Assembly: GCF_018143015.1 (NCBI RefSeq)
Contig: NC_054746.1
Location: 29,229,129-29,293,128, forward strand
From: Lytechinus variegatus
Taxonomy: Eukaryota; Echinodermata; Echinoidea; Temnopleuroida; Toxopneustidae
Reading direction: 5' to 3'
Length of the DNA stretch: 64,000 nt
The position numbers were made by a program, and so were the translations under genes. This document shows positions 22,391 to 32,300 of this stretch, piece after piece. Numbering within the stretch: the first letter of the stretch is position 1; every line of letters begins with the position of its first letter. Under the pieces are notes generated by a model. That model did not search any database. It was given only the letters and a program-made list of their open reading frames with translations, and was not told the DNA's origin.

Positions 22391-22719
22391 AACATCGTAG
22401 TGATGGCAGAGGTAATCGTAAACTCTGAAAGGTCGCATGACCTCCCGAAAAAGACACATTATTACCCAGAGTTGGTTACCATGATATTCACCTTCTCTAC
22501 AACATCGTATGGCAGAGGTAATCGTAAACTCTGAAAGGTCGCATGACCTCCCGAAAAAGACGCATTATTACCCAGAGTTGTTTACCATGATTTTCACCTT
22601 CTCTACAACATCGTAGTGATAGCGGAGGTAATCGTAAACTCTTAGAGGACGTATAGTCAGATAGTCGCAAATATTACCGCGCATGTCAGCGTGTTCAACT
22701 AAATCTTATTTGCCTCCGC

Positions 22720-23120
22720 TTAAAGAGAAATGCCAGTAATTGCAGTAAACACTGATTTCATGAGAAAGTCTGTAAATCCAGGCTTAATTGTCAGTATATC
22801 ATCGAGGATCTAGATCTGGTACAGTTACATAAACTGAACTTTGTGAAATCGTGAAATCTACGCTGAAAAATGTTCACACTGAAAATCACCAACACAGATA
22901 GGCACACGTGGGACAGTGTATTATTATTGCTGGAATAAAGACCCGACGGAAGTGACCGAATCCGCGCTTATTCTGCTTATTTCTCAGCAATTACACAATT
23001 TCTTCAAGAATCCTTTGGCACATATTTTTTATTCATACAAACAGACACTTGGGTGGTCATTATATTAGATTCTGTAAAAAGTCATTTTGAGACCGTTACC
23101 AAAACTGGAATTTATCTTTA
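22720..23120. mobile_element. TTAA-ended MITE, family 2, copy nested in fold-back element
   Basis: Reverse-complement copy of the 12228-12629 element, 401 bp, starting TTAAAGAGAAATGCCAG and ending CTGGAATTTATCTTTA. It splits one subterminal unit of the fold-back element: TGCCTCCGC lies before it and GGATCAAAACA after it, which together rebuild the neighbouring units' sequence. Confidence 0.8.
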
Positions 23121-23445
23121 GGATCAAAACATATCGTCTTTTCGCTGTTTTTCTTCCTCCATTCTTGTCGGAGATCAAAACAAATTATCACCAATTATCA
23201 TCATCATCGTTTTGTTCTCCCCCGATTATGTCGGAGATCAAAACAAATCATAATCTTCTTCTCCACCTGCCTTTCTGCTAATATCGGAGATAAAAACAAA
23301 TCATAATTTTCTTCCCCTTTATCTTCTTTTCCTCCCACTGCTTTTGTCTGAGATCACAACAAATCACCAGCGCATTTTGACGGCAAACATGTCGCCACAT
23401 GTTTTTTTTTTGTCTTGTTATGTTTTGGCTTTTCCGATCCGATTT

Positions 23446-24279
23446 TTTCCCCACTGGTCAAAAATCTAGTTTGGAAAAATGTAGAAAAAAGGGGAAAATC
23501 GGATCGGATCGGGAATTGGAATAAAAATCGGTTACAGCATTACATTCAACAACCTTCAAACATGTCAAAACGAACTGCCAGAAATATGTCATATTTTCCG
23601 AGGTCAATCCCAACACCAGCCTGATTTCAAGTATCAGTACGGTATAGTGATTAGTGGCTGGTGTTGTCACAACACCAACACCAGATTTCAACACCGTACC
23701 GACTACCGACTACCGTACCTGAAATCACCCAATCAATGGCAATGGCAATGCCAAAGCCAGGCATTGAGGCAAAACAGTCTGTTCACTTCTTCGTCTCTCA
23801 CTCATCAGAGTCACTTGTTTACTGCTACCATCTGGCCTGTAGAGAATCTACAGGTAGGACTATGGTATGCCAATGCTGTATAGAGCACACACTTTAAAAA
23901 ATCATTAAAATATCACTTTTGTGACCAAAATTACTAATTTCCATACAGTTGCAATTTATTTATCATTAGTAATGTGGGAATATTTTTTGTATTTACTAGA
24001 GCGCTCAAAAACTTGAATTTTTGGCATATTTTTGTGTACGCCCTCTATTGGTGGAAAGTAATATGGCAAGAAAATTTACATTTTTTTATCTCTATTTTTA
24101 ATTAAGAATAAATGATATAAAGAATCAAATTTAAATAAGAGCCAAGCAGTATGAAATAACAGGTCTAATGGAAACTGTCAGTGTAAAAAATCAAGCATTT
24201 GCCCCAAAGAAAAAGAGAAAATAAGCCAAACATTGCCACCCTTATTTTGTCACACATGGAGATATAACTTAATAACCGA
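23446..24279. other. Intergenic stretch with CAACACCA-rich sequence
   Basis: Includes an ATCGGATCGGATCGG stretch and CAACACCAACACC runs that also occur on the left side near 19868, which might be further outer parts of the fold-back element. No exon seen. Confidence 0.4.
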
Positions 24280-25932
24280 GAACAAGGTTTAATATATTAT
24301 AGACCTTATCGCAAATAGATTCACGCAAAGGATCATGGGATCGCAAAGGGGGCAATAGCGCCGCTGTTGTCCGGATGCGACCATGCGAGCGCAAGCAGCC
24401 GACAATAAAGTGTACGATTTCCATAGTGTATCAAAATACGATCGACGCCCGCAGCCAACATTTTGCTAACTTCCAGTAAACGCCTCGTCATATTTGTTTC
24501 AGAGTCTAACATCACTTTTCTTCTTAATCATGGGTGGCAGAGATAGATGTGCTGTCTATAGCTGCAAGAATTACCACAGATTTTATGAATAAAAGTATAA
24601 TTTTCTTTCATTTTCGCGCACTGTCTGTGCGTGTTTTGAGCTGCGCAGCAGCTGTGCAGTGTGCTTGCATGCATGGACAGTGGGCATGCACTCTCGGCCC
24701 GGGGACAGTGTACGTCGGCGAGGCAGTGGAGGAAACTAGTCCCTAATTCCAAGCAAAAATAAAATGATGATCAATAAAACAAACTCTGCAGTACATTTGA
24801 TTACTTTATTCTAGTTATGTATGTTTGTAATATCAATCGATAGTCAAGAATACATGTTTCATAAATAATTATCTCAATCATGATTTTATTCAGTAGGCCT
24901 AAAAACCGAGCTGTGTTTTCTTTTTCTCTCCACAGAGTAGGCTACATAATAGTTGCATATTATTCAGGATCGTGGTCGGACATTCTGAAGTTTAATTATT
25001 GGCATGCTTAGACAAAATAATGAATGAAATAATGAGAAAAAATTAGAATAGATGAAAATATATTGAGAGAAAAATAAGATACAAAAAAGAAAGTTAATGA
25101 GGAAGCTAGGTGATCTGTAAGAGAAGTGACTGAATGCGATGAAATAAATTGAAGATGTAAATGTTGAAATAAGATTTTTTTTATCAAAAGAATGGAATAT
25201 ATATCATTTATATGAATTAAATATCCATCATCTACTAAGTTTCAGACAAAATAAAATTACAGAGAGTTGGAGGGATGTTTCAAATTCAGGGATTTATTTC
25301 ATCTGCATGCCATTTTTATATGTCCTTCATTATGTATATATATATATAAAAATAAATAAATAGATATACTGCATAGCTTATTTTTTTATATACTTTAGAT
25401 TTGTCTCACCCCCTATATAGAGCTTGTATGATCAAACTAAAAGAGCCCGAGTTGCAAAGGAGGACTATATTTGCCCCAAAATAACAAAAACTATATTGCT
25501 AAATTATATGAAGATATATTCTTTGATGGAAAAATTTGCTATCTAATTGGGATCGCCGACGTGCTCTTTTCTAAAGTCGATCGGCATTGACCCGCAATCA
25601 CCGTCTCACTTTTCCCACAAAATCTTCCCAAGTTTAGCCCCATAAAACTTCGAAAATACGGTGAGTATTGAGTTCATACTTTCACTGGGCAATCATGATA
25701 CATAGATTGTTATATAAATCCACTTTCAAGTATCCAAAGTAATTTAAATACGAAGAAATCAGACTTTTAAAAAGGCCTGGATTTTGAGTGACACTGCACA
25801 AAACATATGGCGTTGTATGGCTTCCCAAAAGCCGATTCTGCGTTTGCCCCCTTTCGCATCCCGTGATCCTCTGCGATGACAGACGCCCTCACGCGACAGA
25901 CGCTATTTGCGATAAGGTCTATAACCTTGTTC
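24280..25932. mobile_element. Inverted-repeat DNA transposon remnant with THAP start
   Basis: Ends carry GAACAAGGTT, then TATAGACCTTATCGCAAATAG on the left and the reverse complement on the right. Further subterminal matches are GGATCATGGGATCGCAAAGG against GGATCACGGGATGCGAAAGG. The left copy has an extra TAATATAT near its tip. The 1.65-kb interior has the beginning of a THAP-like zinc finger but no transposase core, so it is a deletion derivative. A THAP domain at the N-terminus of a transposase is known from P elements, which makes a P-like origin the best guess. No target duplication was resolved. Confidence 0.6.
24530..24640 (+). pseudogene. THAP-type zinc finger fragment
   Basis: ATG at 24530 opens MGGRDRCAVYSCKNYHRFYE followed by a stop. 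CAVYSCKN has the C-x4-C spacing and KN that start THAP domains such as THAP1 (CSAYGCKN). A short IIFFHFRAL continues in the next frame and resembles the SFHKFP segment that follows in THAP domains, so a frameshift after the first strand is likely. The remaining zinc ligands are not found. Non-functional. Confidence 0.45.
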
Positions 25933-27904
25933 ATTGAATGAGTGATCAGAGTCAGACATCACAAGTCAGTACCGTACATTGACTGAATTAGTTAAGAGTA
26001 GATCTAGATCTACTCACCTGCTCAGCTTCTTGAGAGATGGGAGTTAGTTTTAGGAATGCGATGAATATGCCTCGCGGAGAACTTCCAGAAGGTACCGGTA
26101 ATACGGTATATTTCTCTTCCCATGGCCAAGACAGTATTAAATATTGTAAAGATCTCCAGTCTAATTCTCTCCAAATATAATAGATATGGGTGCTGCACCA
26201 AAATTTAGGAAAATGATAGATGGCGCTCTTCAATTTATTCCAAGGCCCTAATCTTCTTCGCCTATAAAATCTTCGTCGAGTATTTGCTATCTTCCTCCAA
26301 GTCATGGGGTGGATCAAAGTTTGCATCTATATGCTCTACCTATATTTCATCTCCCTTTCTTATTACTCCTGACTGCCTCCCCCTTCTTCTTTCTTCTTTT
26401 TCTTCTTCTTACTTCTTCTTCTTCTTACTTCTTCTTACCTCTTCTTCTTCTTTTCCTTCTTATTCAAAGCTTTCCGCCCTTGCTCTCTTCCCCCTCTCTC
26501 CCTCTCTCACTCTCTCTCTCTTTCCCACTACCCCCCTCCCATTCTCAGATTTATCATTTTCTCCATTTGGAAAAAGAACTGGGGTTCTTAAAAAGACGAC
26601 TTGGTTCTTGAAACGACAAAAAATGATGAGTCTACATTTTTATTTCCCTGAACATCTTAAGTGATTTTACAAAAGAAGAATGAAAGAAATTATAAAACTT
26701 GCCCGACAGCGGTTTTACCGGATAAAGAAAAGTAACAAGCACAGAACTATCGTAAAAATGACATCTCACGAATCCCAAGCAAGGAAAATATATAACGAAC
26801 GGGAATGAATGCATTATTACCATATATAGTATGGCCAGAAACTATAATGTTCTCCCAAATAATTTGATAGATCAGGGCAGCATTAATTTTCATCAATATT
26901 TTTGTATGACAAGTTGTCATATCTGACAACTTTTCTTGATTTTGATCGGCTGAGAAGCAGTATTACTAAGGTTAAAGGTTACTATCGGATAAACCAGGAC
27001 TTGTCACATAAAGCATTCGACAAGTCCTTTAATTGTCCGACAAATTGTCAGATCTGACATCTTTCCTTGATTTTGATTGGCTAAGAGGCACTGGTACTGT
27101 GGTAACTATCGGATAAAACGTCTGACAAGCCCTTTCATGAAACGCTCCCCAGAGGTATTCTTTGCAGTGATGTATATTTTGATTCGTGCCAAAGTATGAT
27201 GTCAGTGATGCCACAATCTACAAGAGTTGCATTAAAATCCATTTCAAAACACCCTTTTTTCAGTAATTTACATGATTGTTTAATAAACACTATTTACAAT
27301 CAATCCTCAAGTTAATCATTAAAAAGAGATTTGCAAACAAATAAGTATATAGAAAAAGCAGTGCATTTAAATATTTAATTCAGTTTGATGATAAGTGTTT
27401 TTATTTTGAAACAGTTACATTTCACAAAGTGCTATTAAAGAAAATAGATGAAAATGATTATAATCATCAAAATGTCATCGTTGGATAAAGAAAAGTAAGT
27501 AAGTTGAATAATTTGATATTGAGTAATTGTAAAAGATTATGATACAAACATATTTTGACAAATATATTTGACATACAATTTTTTGTGGCATTTTGACCCG
27601 CATTTTTTGGCTGGTCATCCGGCCCTCCTTTTGAATTTCATGGTCGGGTTTTTTTTTTTTTTTTTTTTTTTTTGGGGGGGAGGGTCTAACTCTGTTGCTC
27701 TTTTACATATAATTATGACAATAAGAACCCAATATGCAATTAACCACGGAAATTGTATACATATTTTGGCGAGAATTCATCACAACACTCAATTCCACAT
27801 TGGAAATAAAAACACACACACCCTCACACACATCCTCCATCGTTGGCCCTATATGGTGTATAAAGTGGCGGATCCAGGGGTAGCCGGGAGCCCATAGCTG
27901 GGGG
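25933..27904. other. Intergenic DNA with pyrimidine tract and dispersed repeats
   Basis: 26370-26530 is a CTT/TCTC pyrimidine tract that yields long Ser/Leu/Phe-rich open frames without meaning. A consensus minus-strand donor CAG|GTGAGT at 26011-26020 ends an open stretch and could belong to an unplaced noncoding exon. Two copies of a GATTTTGATNGGCTGAGAAG-type repeat lie at 26905-27005 and 27037-27140, with a third near 51600-51710. A poly-T/poly-G run lies at 27651-27680. Confidence 0.45.
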
Positions 27905-27998
27905 TAGTGGCGGACCGTGACCCGAAGGAGACAAATCATTGGAGGGGCACAGCATTGTTCACAAACAATACAGTGCCCCTCTTCACGGTTCGCCACTG
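27905..27998. mobile_element. 94-bp hAT MITE with 8-bp target duplication
   Basis: Terminal repeats AGTGGCGGACCGTGA and AGTGGCGAACCGTGA (right end as reverse complement), with inner arms GAGGGGCACAGCATTGTT / AACAATACAGTGCCCCTC, so nearly the whole element folds into a hairpin. It is bordered by perfect GCTGGGGG copies at 27897-27904 and 27999-28006. The 8-bp duplication and CAGTGGCG tip are hAT hallmarks. Confidence 0.85.
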
Positions 27999-28724
27999 GC
28001 TGGGGGCAAAATGTAAAAATGTTGGACAAAAGACGTATATGAAATGTTTGGGCCCATAAACATAATGATTTTGGTCCCCACCATGCATGACATCAAGAGT
28101 TTGTTTTCATTCTCACAAATTTAAATTATATTTAATGATATTGATTGTATTGATTTGACTTGACATGTATGTTAATTTATATTTAAATTAATTTCAAATA
28201 TGTATTTTTTTCCAATATTGATTTTTCTTCATGCTATTGTTTATTTAAATTGAATCAATCTATCTTGTACTTATTTGTATCATTTTGAAGAATGAAAATA
28301 AATTTGAATTGAATTGAATTTAGAAGAAAATGTGGACCCTATGGGGGGGGGGGGAGAGCAGGTCTATCAACATGGTAGTTCCCAACAACTGATGATATCC
28401 CATGTACGATAATGGTTGAAACCTTTGATTGATTAAAATGATCATGTGTGTTTTTTTTAAAGATCATCTGGTACTGAAGCTGATTTGATCCCGCAAAACA
28501 TACATCAATAAATTTATTTTGAAGTCGGACAATGTTAGATTTCCAGGTTTGCATTCGTAAAATGATGAAGGAAGCTGTATAAAAAATATATTTGATTTTT
28601 CCATGCACAAATGCTTAATTTCTCTTGTATTTCATTATTTTCCTCAGATATCATTATTTCATTTTTCATTTCATTTTTCAATTTCATTATTCTCTTCAGG
28701 TATCTAGCGCTCCATCTTCTGATC

Positions 28725-28830
28725 TTCAATTCAATTCAAAATGGTTTATTGAAATACTTTCTTTGCGGCAAAAGTTGAATTAAAATAGTTTACATTTCAA
28801 ACAATAATCAACAATAACAAGGTAAAATTA
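28725..28830 (-). mobile_element. LINE 3' tail fragment
   Basis: On the minus strand the sequence runs GTTTGAAATGTAAACT, TTTTGCCGCAAAG and then TTGAATTGAATTGAA. The same series in the plus orientation is at 47040-47220. A TTGAATTGAA tail plus the shared 3' UTR points to a non-LTR element. Its 5' extent is unknown. Confidence 0.45.
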
Positions 28831-29350
28831 CTTAGTACTGGGATCACACATAATTGTGCAACAAAATAACAAATATTTATTTAAGTAACAGGACCCTTTA
28901 AACACAATGTGCCTATATCTGCAAAATTTTGTAATTGAATTTCTGAAAGCTTTAGAGAAAGATCATTCCACGCTTGAGAAGTAGTTTAATATAAAAAATA
29001 AATGTTTATTTATGATCACAAAATCTATTCAATAAAAATGCATAGGCCTATTATGTTCCACACTCTAATGGGGGCATACATATTCATTGTAATCTAGTAA
29101 TGTAGTGGATTCATTATTTTGTGGAAGTTGGCTAAATCTGAAAACAGGATTTAAAGAGGACTCAATGTTTTTTTCTTTTGTCTATAATTGATTATTCCGA
29201 GTGTAATCAATACCTGAGGCTGGAATGAATGTGGAACTGAGTAGATGAAGAAATCATACTGTATTTATTGATCCCGTTTGCAACGATAAAGATAAGTATG
29301 GTTTCATTTCATTTGGTGTAAATCTTTTCAAAGAGAGGGGAGATACAGTG

Positions 29351-29396
29351 ATGGAGTGGACGATTGTTATTCCATTGATGTTTATCCTATTCTCGG
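29351..29396 (+). CDS. Gene A exon 1: signal peptide
   Basis: ATG at 29351 opens MEWTIVIPLMFILFS, a short hydrophobic leader, and the exon ends in phase 1 at G|GTATGT. The leader-sized exon, the phase and its position 215 bases before exon 2 support the choice. Exon 2 has no in-frame start before its own coding sequence. Confidence 0.7.
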
Positions 29397-32300
29397 GTAT
29401 GTAAACATATTTTTTCTTCCAAATTAAGAAAGATGAAGAAAATTCAAAAATGCTTGAGAGTTGAATTATTGCTTGTGGGGAAACTTTTGAGCAAAACGAA
29501 AAATTGTGTTTATATAATTCATTTTTCAAACACCAAAATCCACAGACGAAAACATTGATTTAATCTCCATACTTTAATTCTTATTAATACGTTTATTTTT
29601 TTTTTCAACAGATGTAACGGTCGGTGTGAATTCATACAATGATCACGTGATACAATGCAAAAGTATCAACACTGCATCGGGAGAGACGATTCAACTTGTC
29701 ATCAAATGGGCTTCCCGCCAAATGATGATCCGTAACCATGACGATGTCGACCATTTTAAATGCCCTACATCACCAAAGATCTGTACACTACCAGGTAGGT
29801 TTGTGGGTTTCGTCATGAGAAAAGGTCTAGAATTATTGAGGATGGTTTGTTAAAGGTGGCGATTTAGGAAGGGGTGATCACCATATTTGCGTAATAGAAA
29901 CTTTTATATTATAATTATTCACCTGAAATTAGTCAGAATGAGAAGAAGGGGAGGAAAGGAGGGAAGAAGGAGAGAGAGAGACATATTTTGAAAAATATAT
30001 AGACGAAATTAGTCTTGCTAGCTATATGACACACCACATGCATAACAAGTAATCCAGAAAGCTTATACACGAGTGAACGCAGATGAACGTAAAAAAAACA
30101 TTTTCCTCAATGGGCAAAATTTGTCAATAGTGATTATAAAGTCACTTTTTGCCGTATATAGCTCTCAAATCAGCCAGTAATCTACTTTGTTATAATCATA
30201 CAAAGGTATTTTTATTTTATATCTAAGTTATACGGGGCGTTGTGGTCTAATCTGAGACGCGTGGGTTTGATTCCCAGCAAGAAATTTACCCACATTGTGC
30301 TGCACTCAAACCAGGTGAGGTAAATGGGTATCGACAGAAAGTAATTCATCAAAAATCTGTGAGCCCCGAAATCGGTAGACTAGCTTAGCCGGGTAATACA
30401 GGAGCGCCTACGTGAGCTATACAAATCCTACATTATTTATCATTATTATGTGTAAGTTCACCCAAGGAAGAAGTTGCTTTGAATATCACAGTAAACGCGC
30501 ATAACTGAATATTTTATCCAAATTTGATGCAAAATGAGAAAATGGATTTTGAAGTATCCCCTATATTTTCTCCGAACAGTGTTTGCACGACACAGATGAT
30601 CTGCATTAATCATATTCATTATTTCTCGTGTTTTTTAAAATGTGAATTCGTGTAGATTTGATAAAAAATCTTGACTGATTAATAACAAGTTAGGATAACG
30701 GTCATTCCATGCACATGTTCAAGGTTACATAAACTAATGTTTTACATTGATAAGAGGAAGAACATGAAATATTTCATACAAAGAAAGTAATAAGTCGCAC
30801 TAGCCCAACACCCTTGCATGTTTTGCATGCCACATGTGGCCTCCATATAAAGTAAATGTTTAATAAAAGAAATAATAAAACCTAACCTAAAAGTCATTTT
30901 ATTTCCCTTTTTTAGATCCGAATTTGAAAGAATTTCCAGAATAGCGCTTGCTTGATTTTCTACAGTGCGTATCAAAAAAAAGTTTACACTTTAAAAAAGC
31001 CCTGGGAATAAAATAAAATATACAACATGTGGGTAATTTTTTCACATGTAATCTTGGGTTTGGGTCTCATCTTTCCAATGAAAGTAAAAGATTTGACAGA
31101 ATGTTACACTTGAGTAAGCACTTTTTGTAAAGCTTGAAGAAATCTGCGCAGAAATGCTCGTTTTCACGCTGTGTCAAGGGGAAAGGGCGAAATCAAACTT
31201 ACCCTGCGAAACATTTCTTATACATTTCCCTTGCACTTTTGGTCAGTTGAAATAAAACAGAAACATTCAAGCAATTTGTAACAATTTTGCCATCCAAATT
31301 AAAATTTCAACACTTATGTAAGCACAACCTTTACCCTTTTTGTGCCAACTGTATCTGAGGACATGACTGAATCTGAACAAAAGTTTGTATCAGACATCTC
31401 CAGCATTTTTTTCACTAAGTTTTTATCATTTAAAGTAGGTTTACATTTCATTTTTCATTAATACTTGGTTTTCCACACTTTTACCAAGCTTGACAATGAT
31501 TAACAAATGAAAGTCGAGCCTAAGCCATTTCATGCAAATCACAGCTCACTGTAAAGCAAATATCGTCACGATGGCCTCGGTGTGTGGGGAGTGGGGTGGG
31601 GCGCAATGCACTCTTCGAAGTGTTTCGGGCAAGGAACAAGTTAAAAAGGTGAAAGATATCTTGGAACCAATTTTACTAACTAAATACCACGTGTTCTTCA
31701 TGATTAAGGTTTACTTTTATTCGCATAACTATTTCAAAGTTCTGCGCAAAACATTTTTCACTAACTTTTCAAAAGTAAGTGGTGCTCACTCAAGCGGCAA
31801 TATTTTTCAACAGTTATATCTTCATTTGCTTAATTGGACCTGTACCAATGTTAAAATATGAAAATATGTTCTGGATATTACAAATGTATAATTTTACAGG
31901 ATTTTTTTGTAAACTTCTTTTTGATACGCACTGTATATTGATTCAAATTAAGTTTTTGTTGAGCACCTAACAAGGTGGATATGTGCGCAATATAAATACC
32001 CTATATTATTATTATTTAAATATTCATATCACATAATTTTCCTTTAAGAAAACTGGATCACGTACACGTTACTGTTATTGACAGTGCTTCTGTATAAATA
32101 TATCACTTGGTATTCAATTAAGGTTGTTTTTATAAATTTGAAGTCTAACTTAGGCGCTTCTATATTACTCGGCTAAGCTAGGCGTTCATAGCGCACACAG
32201 CTTTTTAAGGAATTACTTCCTACCGGTACCCATTTACCTCACCTGGGTTGAGTGCAGCACATTGTGGATCAGTTTCTTGCCGAAGGAAATAACGCCATAG

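Larger units (their letters stand above)
20304..22640. repeat. 110-bp tandem array, about ten units, split by a LINE
   Basis: The landmark CTTCTCTACAACATCG recurs at about 20304, 20414, 20521, 20631, 20741, 20851 and 20960. It then resumes after the LINE at about 22383 (its AACATCG part), 22491 and 22598, so the period is 107-110 bp. Each unit also carries GTGATGGCGGAGGTAATCG, GACCTCCCGAAAAAGA and GAGTTGTTTACC. Open frames through the array are by-products. Confidence 0.88.
20075..23445. mobile_element. Fold-back element with repeated subterminal units and a tandem-array core
   Basis: Outer inverted repeats share ATCGGATCGGAA and an ATGTGGC block at both ends (20075-20130 and 23385-23445). 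Inside them are short units built around TTTTGATCTCCGACA and CGGAGGAAG: two on the left (20177-20250) and about five inverted on the right (23110-23365). The core is a 110-bp tandem array. Inverted terminal domains made of small direct repeats resemble the sea-urchin TU fold-back elements known from the literature; assignment to TU is inference. The element is interrupted by a LINE (20969-22390) and a MITE (22720-23120), leaving about 1.55 kb of its own sequence. Exact ends are uncertain. Confidence 0.6.

Noticed and set aside
26284-26664. 126- and 100-residue plus-strand frames
   Set aside because: They translate a CTT/CTC pyrimidine tract; composition alone explains the length.
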